From: an uncultured Flammeovirgaceae bacterium
GTDB taxonomy: Bacteria > Bacteroidota > Bacteroidia > Cytophagales > Cyclobacteriaceae
DNA: 21,308 nt
Reading direction: 5' to 3'
NCBI GenBank assembly: GCA_937138955.1
Contig: CAKZPJ010000543.1
Span: forward strand, 1-21,308
The position numbers and the translations under genes were made by a program. Positions 1-8,807 of this stretch are shown piece after piece. The notes beneath the pieces were generated by a model. The model was given only the letters and a program-made list of their open reading frames with translations, did not search any database and had not been told where the DNA came from. Within the stretch, counting starts at the first letter, position 1. Each line of letters starts with the position of its first letter.

Positions 1-1085
1 TAGTATTCTTTCTGGGAGATAGGATCGTACTTATGATCGTGGCAGCGAGCGCACTCCAGCGTTAGTCCTAAAAATGCCTTAGCAGTGGTATTGGCGCGAT
101 CAAATACATTTTCCAGCCGATATTCTTCCGGGACAATTCCCGCTTCTGAACTAGCCGGATGGTTACGGTGAAAACCCGTGGCTAACATCTGCTCTTGCGT
201 GGCGTTGGGTAGTAAATCCCCCGCCATTTGCCAAGTAACGAACTGGTTGTAGGGCATATTTTCGTCGAAGGCTTTAATCACCCAATCGCGCCAGGGCCAC
301 ATCATACGGTAACCATCAGCGTGATAACCGTGGGAATCAGCGTAGCGGGCAATATCCAACCAGTTGGCGGCCATCCGCTCTCCGTAAGCTGGGGAAGCTA
401 ACAGACGGTCAACCACCTTTTCATAAGCATCATCGGAAGTATCCGCCAGAAAATTATCAATCTCTTCTAAGGTCGGCGGTAATCCGGTCAAGTCAAAAGT
501 CACCCGGCGCAGCAAGGTTATTCGGTCAGCCTCTGGGGCGGGTGCGAGGCTGTCCCGTTCCAGCCGAGCTAGTACAAAGTTATCGATAGGGTTCTGCGCC
601 CAAGATTCATTTTTTACTTGGGGAAGCTCCGGTGTTGCGGGGGGAATGAACGACCAGTGGGGTTTGTATTCGGCTCCTTCTTCAATCCAGCGAGTTAGCA
701 AGGCTACCTCCACTTCCGACAGGCTAAGATTCGATTTCGGGGGCGGCATCACTACTTCGGGGTCATCGGACGTGATGCGATGAAACAGCTTACTCTTCGT
801 TAAGTTGCCGGGCACGATGGCGTAGTGATCCTTTTCTTCGCCTACCGGGGCATAAGCCGCTTCAGCAATATCTAATCGTAAACCCGCTTCTTGATTATTC
901 TTATCCGGCCCGTGGCAAGCAAAGCAGCGATCCGACAGAATAGGTTTGATGTGAAGGTTGAAATCAATTTGATCCGGTAGCTGGGCTTCAATCTCCGGTG
1001 AGAATGTAGTTTGGTCGGGAGAGCAGGCGAATACCAGCATTCCGAATAAGAAAAGAATATAAACATGAGATGAAGCTCGTTTCAT
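1..1085 (-). CDS. PSCyt1/DUF1549 cytochrome-type lipoprotein, C-terminus beyond window edge
   Basis: Partial gene: the reading frame is open from the ATG at 1085 to the window edge, giving 361 codons without a stop. The N-terminus is a lipoprotein signal (hydrophobic stretch, lipobox LVFAC with Cys21), so the protein should be anchored to a membrane on the periplasmic side or at the cell surface. It then shows the planctomycete cytochrome C motif CFACHGPD (heme-binding C54-x-x-C57-H58), an MPPP motif that could supply the distal Met ligand, and the DUF1549 region with [19 protein letters not shown] and a second CARCH motif near the edge. The family normally continues into a DUF1553 domain, which would lie outside the window. 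It is a paralog of the 1088-residue protein upstream in the same operon. The start lies 18 nt after the DUF1501 stop, so the two are very probably co-transcribed. Biochemical function of the family is not established. Confidence 0.9.
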   Translation of the reverse strand, partial: MKRASSHVYILFLFGMLVFACSPDQTTFSPEIEAQLPDQIDFNLHIKPILSDRCFACHGPDKNNQEAGLRLDIAEAAYAPVGEEKDHYAIVPGNLTKSKLFHRITSDDPEVVMPPPKSNLSLSEVEVALLTRWIEEGAEYKPHWSFIPPATPELPQVKNESWAQNPIDNFVLARLERDSLAPAPEADRITLLRRVTFDLTGLPPTLEEIDNFLADTSDDAYEKVVDRLLASPAYGERMAANWLDIARYADSHGYHADGYRMMWPWRDWVIKAFDENMPYNQFVTWQMAGDLLPNATQEQMLATGFHRNHPASSEAGIVPEEYRLENVFDRANTTAKAFLGLTLECARCHDHKYDPISQKEY

Positions 1086-1103
1086 AGTTTCAATACAATT
1101 ATA

Positions 1104-2570
1104 CTAAGCAAGGATGCTCTTCACTACATGTCCGTGTACATCGGTCAAACGATAACGGCGACCTTGGTGCTTGAAGGTTAGTTGCTCATGGTCTACGCCG
1201 AGCAGATGCAGCAAGGTGGCTTGAAAATCGTGAACGTGGACTCCGTTTTCGGCGATATTGTAGCTGAAGTCGTCAGTTTTTCCGTAGTTGATTCCAGGTT
1301 TGATACCGCCCCCGGCCATCCACATGCTAAAGCAGCGAGGATGGTGATCGCGACCGTAATTAGTTTTAGTTAGTTTGCCTTGAGAAAAACTAGTTCGTCC
1401 GAATTCGCCGCCCCATACCACTAGCGTATCGTCTAACAAGCCACGCTGCTTCAGATCAGTCACCAGTGCGGCGGATGCTTGATCGCTGGATTTGGCCAGC
1501 CTCTGAATATCTTTCGGCAGATTTCCGTGCTGATCCCAGCCCATATGATAGAGTTGAACAAAAGGCACGTTTCTTTCGGCTAGACGGCGCGCAAGAAGAC
1601 AGTTAGCGGCATAGGTACCAGGAATACGGGCATCGGATCCGTATAGATCAAAAATATAATCGGGTTCATCCGATAAGTCGGTTACGTCTGGTACTGAGGT
1701 TTGCATGCGGTAGGCCATCTCGTACTGGCTGATCTTAGAATCAATTTCAGGGTCGCCCCACACTGCCTGCTGTTCGCGCTCCAGTCGTTCCAAGTAATCT
1801 AATTCACGACGACGGCTCGCTCGATCTATACCATCCGGGTTGGATAGATACAGCACCGGATCAGCTCCTGAGCGAAACTGTACTCCCTGATGGTGGGAGG
1901 GAAGAAATCCATTGCCCCAGGCTTGCATATTCAGATTCTGCGTATCAGGTTTGCCCCGCGAAAGCAATACAATAAACGAAGGTAAATTCTGATTGGGACT
2001 GCCTAATCCGTAACTCATCCAAGAACCAATGCACGGTCGGCCTACTTGCTGCGAACCGGTCTGTAAAAATACCACAGCGGGTTCGTGGTTGATGGCTTCG
2101 GTGTACATAGAGTTGACCACGCAAATATCTTCAGCAATATTTGCAGTGTAGGGAAGCAGGTTGCTAAAATATCCTCCGGTTTTTGGGTTTTGCGTAAACT
2201 CAAACTTAGAACCCACCATAGGGAAACTGGACTGAGCGGCTAGCATTCCGGTAATTCGCTGATTTCCTCGCACACTATCCGGGATTTCTTCTCCGTGCCG
2301 CTTCATTAGCTCCGGCTTATAATCAAATAGCTCAATTTGACTAGGTCCACCACTTTGAAAAAGGTAGATAATTCGCTTGGCTTTGGGAGCGTGATGCAGT
2401 GCTTTCAATACTCCGCCAGAACCAGGAACAGTGTTTGGCTGCCCTGAAAGTAGATTAGGAGCAATCAACGAACCAATAGCGGCTGCTCCCAATCCCTTGG
2501 TAGTCGTGCGAAGAAAATCGCGACGGGTTTGATTATATTGTGCTTTCCGTATATCGTTATTCCAATTCAT
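1104..2570 (-). CDS. DUF1501 family protein, Tat-exported
   Basis: This 488-residue protein matches the DUF1501 family, which has an alkaline-phosphatase/sulfatase-like fold. The N-terminus has a twin-arginine signal (TRRDFLRTT, Arg16-Arg17, then a hydrophobic segment to about residue 42), so it should be exported folded to the periplasm. Family landmarks are RIIYLFQSGGPSQIELFDYKP (67-86 region), the GWDQHGNL stretch (344-351), VVWGGEFGRT (384-392), YGRDHHPR (405-412) and HVHDFQATLLHLLG (445-458). The His/Asp-rich motifs are consistent with a metal-binding hydrolase site, but no substrate is known. The start codon follows the upstream cytochrome-type gene by 15 nt and the stop precedes the next one by 18 nt, so it is the middle gene of a three-gene operon. 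DUF1501 and DUF1553 genes commonly occur as pairs in Planctomycetes, Verrucomicrobia and some Bacteroidota. Here one DUF1501 is flanked by two DUF1553-type partners. Confidence 0.93.
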   Translation of the reverse strand: MNWNNDIRKAQYNQTRRDFLRTTTKGLGAAAIGSLIAPNLLSGQPNTVPGSGGVLKALHHAPKAKRIIYLFQSGGPSQIELFDYKPELMKRHGEEIPDSVRGNQRITGMLAAQSSFPMVGSKFEFTQNPKTGGYFSNLLPYTANIAEDICVVNSMYTEAINHEPAVVFLQTGSQQVGRPCIGSWMSYGLGSPNQNLPSFIVLLSRGKPDTQNLNMQAWGNGFLPSHHQGVQFRSGADPVLYLSNPDGIDRASRRRELDYLERLEREQQAVWGDPEIDSKISQYEMAYRMQTSVPDVTDLSDEPDYIFDLYGSDARIPGTYAANCLLARRLAERNVPFVQLYHMGWDQHGNLPKDIQRLAKSSDQASAALVTDLKQRGLLDDTLVVWGGEFGRTSFSQGKLTKTNYGRDHHPRCFSMWMAGGGIKPGINYGKTDDFSYNIAENGVHVHDFQATLLHLLGVDHEQLTFKHQGRRYRLTDVHGHVVKSILA

Positions 2571-2585
2571 ATCTTACTGAAGAAA

Positions 2586-5500
2586 TTAATTTTTGTAATA
2601 TGCTTCGGTGGTATTGAGAATGGTATTAGCGACTCGAGCCAAGGCGGCTACTTCCGTAGTAGGCAACTCTCTAGAAGGTGCTCGGTGTCCTACTGCCAAA
2701 TAAGCTGATGTGCGGGCTTGATCCTCATCAAAGTAGGCCAATTCCTCTTGGTACTGCCCCATGAGTAACTGGAACTCTCGTTCGGTAGGTACCCGACTGG
2801 TCAATAGCTGAAATGTTTGTTTAGTAGCCTGGCGAATATCTCCTTGCGCTTTACTCATCATACTCTCAGCTAATGCTCGGCATCCTTCGATCATTTGCTG
2901 ATCGTTTAGCAGTACTAACGCTTGCAACGGGGTGCTACTACGCTGACGGCGTACTTGACACTCGCCTCGGCTGGAGGCATCAAATACCAACATACTAGGT
3001 GGCGGCATGTTACGCTTCCAGAACGTATATATACTACGTCGGTAAAGGCCATTTTCGTAATCAACTTCGTAACCGGGAAAGAACCCATGAGCCATTACCT
3101 CTTTCCAAAGCCCCGGGGGCTGATAAGGGAAAGTAGATGGTCCGCCGATAGTAGGATTGAGTAAGCCACTGGAGGCAAGAATATTGTCCCGCACCATTTC
3201 GGCCGAACGACGATAACGAGGTGAGCGAGCTAACAGCAAGTTATCCGGGTCAGTCTCTTGTAACTCAGGGCGAATTTTGGATGACTGGCGGTAGGTAGCT
3301 GAAAGTACTATTTGTCGGATAAGCCGCTTCACATTCCAGCCATTTTGTTGGAAATCGACGGCCAGCCAATCCAGTAGTTTTGGGTGAGTAGGTAAAGCTC
3401 CCTGGTTACCAAAATCTTCTACTGTTTCTACCAAACCTCGGCCAAACATTAGATACCACATTTGATTAACCGCTACCCGGGCGGTGAGTGGATGATCGGG
3501 GTGGATGAGCCATTTCCCTAACCCTAAACGGTTGCGAGGAAACTCTTCCGGCCAAGCTAGTAGCGAGGTAGGTACATCTTGCTCAACCCGTTCGCCGTGG
3601 GCATCGTAAACCCCTCGTTCCAGAATATAGGTGGGACGTTCGTTTCCCCAGTCGCCCATCACCATAATCTCCTGAACGGTATCAATGGTAGCAACTTCCT
3701 TTAAACGCAGATTTTGTAGCTTGGCTCGCTCACTCTGTAGTTGACGGTCTATAAACAAATCGTAAAAGTGGTCTAGCTGATCGTTACCTCCCTGTCGGGC
3801 TTCCTTAAAAGCTACTTTTCCCTGCTCGGTGTCGTACAAATATTTTGCTACTAAGCTACCTGCTTCTTGGTTCAGAATGTAAACTTCGTCTAGTAATCCC
3901 CCCGTAAAATCCTGATCGTAGTGGCGGCTGCCAATAATTAACCCTTTATAGTGAGCGTAAACCGAGCCTCTCTTGTCAAGGTAAGGTTTAGTAGATCGGT
4001 AGAGATAGTTACGCTTTATTTCGGGGCGAATCTCTTCTCCGTTTCGGAACAACCGCATACCTTCGGCCCGACTAGAGCCATCGTAGGTCCAGACATAGTG
4101 TACCCACTCATCTATTGGTAGAGCTTCTGAGTCACGAATGTCCAGTGATTGATACGGGTGCGCGTGGTTCAAGCGGAAGTGAGTGCGGGAACTATCCAGC
4201 ATAATATCCCAGCCTCGGTAGCCCTGTATTCGGTTATTACCATTATACATCACGTGGGCTTCGGTAAAATCTTTAGGAATATTAATCCAGAAACTAATGG
4301 TAAAGGGATCAGTGCGCTCAAAGAGTGAGGGCTGTCCATCAGCTACGTATTGTCCGGAAGCATTGCTACGAATAGCTTTTCCTTTGATGCCCTCTGCGCT
4401 AGTAATATCACCGCTGTAGGTAGGCTCAGCATTTCCTCTAACCGCATCCTGATCTTTTCCATTGGCCATTTGGTCGAAAGTCAGGTGAGTAACGGTTGAT
4501 TGCCGGACAGCTTGCTCTAGGGCCGTTGCACTAGTTAGTTTGGATTGCCATTGCTGCACCGCATCGGTATTCTTCTGAGCGAGTTTATTTAGCTCATCCT
4601 CCTTTTGGTCTATCTGTTCTAACAGATACTCGCGGATTTTCTTAGTTTCTTGGTTAGGCAGAGCCATGACTGGTCCCGAGTTCATCGCTAGCTCATGCGG
4701 AATTTTCTGACCATTCTCGATAGCATTAAAACCAAAAATTCCATCGCCTCGCTCTACGGTAGAGTTAAAAAAACTAAAGAATTGAAAGTATTCTTTCTGA
4801 GAGATAGGATCGTACTTATGGTCGTGGCAGCGGGCGCAACCTAGCGTGAGTCCCATAAAAGCGGCTCCCAAAGTATTGGTGCGGTCCGCCACGTATTCTA
4901 CCCGAAACTCTTCAGGAATAATTCCTCCTTCTGAGTTTTGCTTGTGATTGCGATTGAACGCTGTAGCTAAGATTTGCTCTTCGGTAGCGTTGGGTAGTTG
5001 ATCTCCGCCCATTTGCCACAGTACAAATTTATCGTAAGAAAGATTACGGTTGTAGGCATCAATTACCCAGTCGCGGTAGGGCCAAAAAGTGTGATGAAAA
5101 TCATCTAGGTACCCTTCCGAATCAGCAAAACGAGATACATCCAGCCAATGCGCTGCCATTCGTTCGCCGTAAGCCGGTAGTGCCATTAAACTATCAACCA
5201 ATAGTTCGTAGTAGTCGGAGCGCTTATCGCTCATCAGTCGCTTCAGGTCATCTAGCGAAGGCGGTAATCCGGTTAGGTCAAAGTATAGTCGCCGAATAAG
5301 TTGTTCACGCTCAGCTTCGGGAGATGGCTCAATGTTATTTTGCGTCAGCTTCTCTTCAATAAAGCGGTCAATTTCGTTAGTAGCCCAATCACTTTTGGTT
5401 TCCGGCACTTCAGGCTTCTCTGGTTTGGTAAAGGCCCAATGCGGCTTGTATTCAGCACCTTGTTCAATCCATTTAACTAAGATTGCTTTTTCGCGAGGAG

Positions 5501-5852
5501 TAAGTTTTAGATTAGATTCGGGCGGGGGCATCATCGTCTCGGGATCATCCGAGAAAAGCCGATTAACCATTTCACTACGGTGCGCTTTGCCGGGAACAAT
5601 CGCTTGCTGGCCACTTTCCAATACGGCGTAAGCTAAGGTGTCGTCACTTAAACTCAGTCCCGCTTCCACCGCCGCTTTATCGGGCCCGTGGCAAGCAAAG
5701 CAGCGGTCGGATAGAATTGGCTTAACGTGGAAATTGTAATCTATCTCTTTGGGTAGCGCATTGTAGACTTCCGCTACTTCATTGGGCATATCTGGTTTGC
5801 AACCGAATGCATAGATTAAGAAGAATAGAGAAATGAACGGTCGAGATCGCAT
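2586..5852 (-). CDS. PSCyt1-DUF1549-LamG-DUF1553 lipoprotein (planctomycete cytochrome family)
   Basis: A complete 1088-residue member of the family. It has a lipoprotein signal with lipobox AFGC (Cys18) and a PSCyt1 domain with heme motif CFACH (C51, C54, H55) and MMPPP (Met108 as possible distal ligand). DUF1549 spans about 155-365 with FDLTGLPP and a second [11 protein letters not shown] motif (C339, C342, H343). A possible coiled coil lies near 403-430, a LamG/concanavalin-like domain at about 453-675 (FTISFWIN, WVHYVWTYDG, GLLDEVYIL), and the C-terminal DUF1553 domain at about 770-1030 (HPLTARVAVNQMWYLMFGRG, LLDWLAVDF, QSSTPLQALVLLND-like region). LamG domains often bind glycans, which suggests a polysaccharide substrate. 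It is the first gene of the operon and is transcribed divergently from a PL8 lyase 238 nt away. The reaction catalysed is unknown; a c-type cytochrome-linked oxidation is an inference from the CxxCH motifs. Confidence 0.93.
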   Translation of the reverse strand: MRSRPFISLFFLIYAFGCKPDMPNEVAEVYNALPKEIDYNFHVKPILSDRCFACHGPDKAAVEAGLSLSDDTLAYAVLESGQQAIVPGKAHRSEMVNRLFSDDPETMMPPPESNLKLTPREKAILVKWIEQGAEYKPHWAFTKPEKPEVPETKSDWATNEIDRFIEEKLTQNNIEPSPEAEREQLIRRLYFDLTGLPPSLDDLKRLMSDKRSDYYELLVDSLMALPAYGERMAAHWLDVSRFADSEGYLDDFHHTFWPYRDWVIDAYNRNLSYDKFVLWQMGGDQLPNATEEQILATAFNRNHKQNSEGGIIPEEFRVEYVADRTNTLGAAFMGLTLGCARCHDHKYDPISQKEYFQFFSFFNSTVERGDGIFGFNAIENGQKIPHELAMNSGPVMALPNQETKKIREYLLEQIDQKEDELNKLAQKNTDAVQQWQSKLTSATALEQAVRQSTVTHLTFDQMANGKDQDAVRGNAEPTYSGDITSAEGIKGKAIRSNASGQYVADGQPSLFERTDPFTISFWINIPKDFTEAHVMYNGNNRIQGYRGWDIMLDSSRTHFRLNHAHPYQSLDIRDSEALPIDEWVHYVWTYDGSSRAEGMRLFRNGEEIRPEIKRNYLYRSTKPYLDKRGSVYAHYKGLIIGSRHYDQDFTGGLLDEVYILNQEAGSLVAKYLYDTEQGKVAFKEARQGGNDQLDHFYDLFIDRQLQSERAKLQNLRLKEVATIDTVQEIMVMGDWGNERPTYILERGVYDAHGERVEQDVPTSLLAWPEEFPRNRLGLGKWLIHPDHPLTARVAVNQMWYLMFGRGLVETVEDFGNQGALPTHPKLLDWLAVDFQQNGWNVKRLIRQIVLSATYRQSSKIRPELQETDPDNLLLARSPRYRRSAEMVRDNILASSGLLNPTIGGPSTFPYQPPGLWKEVMAHGFFPGYEVDYENGLYRRSIYTFWKRNMPPPSMLVFDASSRGECQVRRQRSSTPLQALVLLNDQQMIEGCRALAESMMSKAQGDIRQATKQTFQLLTSRVPTEREFQLLMGQYQEELAYFDEDQARTSAYLAVGHRAPSRELPTTEVAALARVANTILNTTEAYYKN

Positions 5853-6090
5853 GAAAATGTATTCTACAGTGTTGTATAAAAGTTGAAAAAGTATCTAATT
5901 AGTTTCTTCTCTTGTAACTAGTTCGTATAACTGTTGATTCATTTAGTCATTTCAGCAATTCAAACGAGCTATCTTTTTCTTTAAATATAGCGAATCTCGC
6001 TTGAAATAACATATGAGGAGTGTTTTTACACAATGACCTATATAACTACTTTATAAGTATAACCTAACCGCCTTATTCACCAGCCATTCC
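5853..6090. promoter_or_regulatory. Divergent intergenic region with imperfect 10-nt inverted repeat
   Basis: This 238-nt AT-rich gap separates the cytochrome/DUF1501 operon (minus) from the polysaccharide lyase gene (plus) and must hold both promoters. No complete Bacteroidota promoter was recognised on either strand. An inverted repeat with arms at 5959-5968 (TTCAAACGAG) and 5996-6005 (CTCGCTTGAA), one mismatch and 27 nt apart, could be a regulator site shared by both directions. A smaller dyad (GTGT-TTTT-ACAC) lies around 6020-6032. Regulation is inferred from position only. Confidence 0.35.
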
Positions 6091-8193
6091 ATGAAGATCA
6101 ATACCATTTTTTTCATTTGTCTGAGCTTGATTCTGCTGATGTTATCAATACATGTTGTTGCTCAGTCTAGTTCAGATGAAATTTCTGTTTTGAAGCAGCG
6201 GTTGGTAGATGATGCTCTGTTAGAGCGAGGATTTTTAAATCGAACGGGGCGATACCTGGAATCTAATTTTGATGAGGCAGCTGATTATCTAAATGACCTC
6301 CGGCCGAATGGCAGTTGGGGTGATATTGACTACCAAGATCGAGACAATAACTGGAATCCGCTTCAGGCACTTAACCGTACTTTAATACTTACCTACGCCT
6401 ACAGTCATCCGGCTAGTGAGCTTCATCAAAATACGGAAGTGCTTTCCGGAATAGAAGATGCTTTAATCTACTGGTATGAAATAAACCCGGTTTGTAAAAA
6501 CTGGTACAAAAACGAAATAGCCAAGCAGTTTTACTTCAACGTAATTGCGCTACTTCTTCAGGGTGAAATAGCGGATGACTTGCTGCAAAAAATGATTAAC
6601 GATTTGACACCTACGCCCCGAATGACTGGCTCAAACCGAACGTTGCTATCTATTTCGGTACTGTATCGGGGAGTGTTGGAAGAAAACCCAGAGCGGATTG
6701 CTGATGGAGTAGCCGGAGTAATGCAGCAGGTGCAAATTACGAATGAAGAAGGAATACAAGCTGACTATAGCTTTCATCAGCACGGCCCGTTTTTGTACAA
6801 CGGTGGCTACGGCAGTAATTTTCTGAGAGAAACCATTTGGTTAGCGTCTATCGTTGAAAGCACCCAATTTGCTTTTACCGACGCCCATTTGGAAATCCTA
6901 AGAGACTATTATCTAAAGGGTACCCGATGGATGATCTTTCGCAATGTGTTTGACTATAATGTGAGAGGTAGACAAGTGGGGCGTTCCGATGGTTTTATAC
7001 CGAGAGCAAAATTGGTTGTCCCTCAGTTGAAAAATTTCGCTAAGGCTGACCCGAACCATGCGGAACTATACGAATTATCAAAACAGCGCATTCTGAACAA
7101 ACAACCGCAAGCGATAGCCGGAAACAAACACTTCTGGCGGTCTGATTATACAGTTCATCAGCGAGACAACTATTTCACCTCGTTGAAGATGTGCTCGGAA
7201 CGAACGGTCGGTATGGAGATGAATGTAAATACCGAGAACCTTTACGGCTACTATCTACCATTTGGGCTGACGTATATCTACCGAACTGGCGGAGAATATA
7301 CTGATGTCTTTCCGGTTTGGGACTGGGCGTGTCTGCCGGGAGTTACCAGTCCTAATTATGCGTTTAGCAGTAGCGGTCGTTCTTCTCAAAATACTGATTT
7401 TGTGGGTGGAGTAAGCGATAGCACCTGCGGAGTCTCAACTATGCAACTGAATATAAAGAATACGCAAGCGAAGAAATCTTGGTTTTGGTTTGATGAAGAA
7501 TGGGTAGCACTGGGGACGGATATTCAATCAGAAAATAAGCACCCAATCGTGACGGGGGTTAATCAGGTTCAGCTAAAGGGAGATGTGGTTGTGGATGGTG
7601 AGCCATTTTCTGTCGGAACCCAAACGGTAGAGAATCCCAATTGGGTATGGCATGATAGTATTGGCTACATATTCCCTTCTAAGGAAACATTGAAATTACG
7701 CACCGGGGAACGAGAAGGGCAACTACAGAAGATTTATCAACTAGGTGCTGACTCTGTATATCGATCTGAATTATTTGCTTTATGGTTTGAGCATGGATCA
7801 AAACCTAAGGATGCCACATACGAATACGCGGTCTTACCTAATTGTACTTCTGAGCAAGTAAAGGATTACACTAACAATGTACCTTACCGAGTTTTATCCA
7901 ACACTGCGGAAATACAGTCAGTGACTCATTCTGAGTTGAAGATTACTGGAGTGGTCTTCCACCGAGCCGGAAGAATTTCGTTAAAGGATGGACTAACTAT
8001 ATTGGTAAACCGACCTTGCCTACTGCTAATCAACCAAACCAACAACACGATTACTGTCAGCGATCCTACCGCTCGTTTAAAACGATTGGAGATTAAATTA
8101 AATACCGCTTATAGTAGAAGAATGACTCATAAGATAAAGCTACCCCAAGCTGAACTGGCGGGGAGTAGTGTAACCTTTGATTTGGGAGGGTAG
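6091..8193 (+). CDS. Secreted polysaccharide lyase family 8 (chondroitin AC lyase-like)
   Basis: At 700 residues this is about the length of chondroitin AC lyase of Pedobacter heparinus. A Sec signal peptide covers roughly 1-25 (hydrophobic core, then HVVAQSS). The alpha/alpha-toroid catalytic part carries the PL8 motifs NWYKNEIA (137-144), TGSNRT (179-184, catalytic Asn182) and DYSFHQHGPFLYNGGYG (225-241), with His231 as base candidate and Tyr240 as acid candidate, plus Arg294 in RGRQVGR. The spacing of His, Tyr and Arg equals that of His225/Tyr234/Arg288 in the characterised enzyme. The central beta domain begins with YTVHQRDNYFTSLKMCSERT and includes a Glu cluster at 370-382. PL8 enzymes cleave uronic acid-containing chains (chondroitin, hyaluronan, xanthan) by beta-elimination. 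The substrate here cannot be fixed by eye. It stands alone with no SusCD pair in view and is divergent from the cytochrome/DUF1501 operon. Confidence 0.9.
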   Translation: MKINTIFFICLSLILLMLSIHVVAQSSSDEISVLKQRLVDDALLERGFLNRTGRYLESNFDEAADYLNDLRPNGSWGDIDYQDRDNNWNPLQALNRTLILTYAYSHPASELHQNTEVLSGIEDALIYWYEINPVCKNWYKNEIAKQFYFNVIALLLQGEIADDLLQKMINDLTPTPRMTGSNRTLLSISVLYRGVLEENPERIADGVAGVMQQVQITNEEGIQADYSFHQHGPFLYNGGYGSNFLRETIWLASIVESTQFAFTDAHLEILRDYYLKGTRWMIFRNVFDYNVRGRQVGRSDGFIPRAKLVVPQLKNFAKADPNHAELYELSKQRILNKQPQAIAGNKHFWRSDYTVHQRDNYFTSLKMCSERTVGMEMNVNTENLYGYYLPFGLTYIYRTGGEYTDVFPVWDWACLPGVTSPNYAFSSSGRSSQNTDFVGGVSDSTCGVSTMQLNIKNTQAKKSWFWFDEEWVALGTDIQSENKHPIVTGVNQVQLKGDVVVDGEPFSVGTQTVENPNWVWHDSIGYIFPSKETLKLRTGEREGQLQKIYQLGADSVYRSELFALWFEHGSKPKDATYEYAVLPNCTSEQVKDYTNNVPYRVLSNTAEIQSVTHSELKITGVVFHRAGRISLKDGLTILVNRPCLLLINQTNNTITVSDPTARLKRLEIKLNTAYSRRMTHKIKLPQAELAGSSVTFDLGG

Positions 8194-8201
8194 GACATCT
8201 T

Positions 8202-8227
8202 AAAAAAAGTCAACCATTGTATTGACT
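8202..8227 (-). terminator. Intrinsic terminator overlapping the pth stop codon
   Basis: On the minus strand the end of pth forms a 6-bp stem (AGTCAA / TTGACT) with an 8-nt loop, followed directly by seven T. The left arm is inside the last coding codons and the right arm contains the TGA stop, so termination signal and coding end overlap. The convergent lyase gene ends only 16 nt from the pth stop, which explains the compact arrangement. Confidence 0.7.
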
Positions 8228-8770
8228 CATGGTACGCTCAATACCAATTGTGCTAAATGCTAGTATCATTTCACTGGCTCGATCCATAACTTCTGGCAAC
8301 TGATCTAACTCTTCGCGTGGAAACTGGCTGAGTACGTAGTCTACCTGTTGACCTTTATGAAAGTCATCTCCAACCCCCATACGTAGGCGAGCATAATTTT
8401 GTCCGCCGGTAAGTTGTTCAATATTCTTTAAGCCATTATGTCCGGCACTAGAGCCTTTGGGTCGCATCCGCAGCGTCTCGAAGGGTAAAGCAATATCGTC
8501 AGTAAGAATCAGTAGCCGTTCTTTCGGAATTTTTAGTTCCTGAAGCCAGTAGTTCACTGCTTTCCCGCTGAGGTTCATAAAAGTGGTAGGCTTAACTAAA
8601 TGTAGCGATCTTCCCTTATGCTTCAGATCAGCTACTTCAGCTAGTCGGTCTGGCTTAAAAGTCGCTTGGTGTTGTTCCGCTAACCGATCCAGCGTCAGGA
8701 ACCCAATGTTATGCCGGGTAAGTTCATATTTAGGTCCGGGGTTTCCTAACCCTACAATCAGATACTTCAT
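8210..8770 (-). CDS. pth: Peptidyl-tRNA hydrolase
   Basis: This 186-residue cytoplasmic enzyme recycles peptidyl-tRNAs released early from ribosomes by hydrolysing the peptide-tRNA ester. It begins with the family signature MKYLIVGLGNPGPKYELTRH. The catalytic and binding residues are all present: Asn10, His20, Asn66 in TTFMNLSG, Asp91 in LLILTDD, and Asn112 in SSAGHNGLKN. These correspond to Asn10, His20, Asn68, Asp93 and Asn114 of the E. coli enzyme. Length is normal for the family. It lies downstream of prs and rplY, a conserved Bacteroidota order. A strong intrinsic terminator sits between rplY and pth, its T-run ending about 5 nt before this start codon, so expression should depend on read-through or on an unusual promoter. 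Confidence 0.97.
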   Translation of the reverse strand: MKYLIVGLGNPGPKYELTRHNIGFLTLDRLAEQHQATFKPDRLAEVADLKHKGRSLHLVKPTTFMNLSGKAVNYWLQELKIPKERLLILTDDIALPFETLRMRPKGSSAGHNGLKNIEQLTGGQNYARLRMGVGDDFHKGQQVDYVLSQFPREELDQLPEVMDRASEMILAFSTIGIERTMSQYNG

Positions 8771-8775
8771 AGGTC

Positions 8776-8807
8776 AAAAAAAATCCTGCTCTAAGTCAGA
8801 ACAGGAT
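8776..8807 (-). terminator. Intrinsic terminator between rplY and pth
   Basis: On the minus strand a 10-bp stem (arms 8798-8807 and 8783-8792, ATCCTGTTCT against AGAGCAGGAT) closes a 5-nt loop and is followed by a run of seven to eight T. The single imperfect position is a G-U pair in the minus-strand RNA and an A-C mismatch on the plus strand, which supports the orientation. It lies 26 nt after the rplY stop codon and its T-run ends about 5 nt before the pth ATG. Confidence 0.85.

Noticed and set aside
872..1066. 64-residue minus-strand frame
   Set aside because: It lies in another frame inside the PSCyt1/DUF1549 gene, whose frame carries the heme and lipobox motifs.
8194..8209. Terminator for the polysaccharide lyase on the plus strand
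   Set aside because: The stem here is followed by T residues only on the minus strand, so it serves pth, not the lyase gene.
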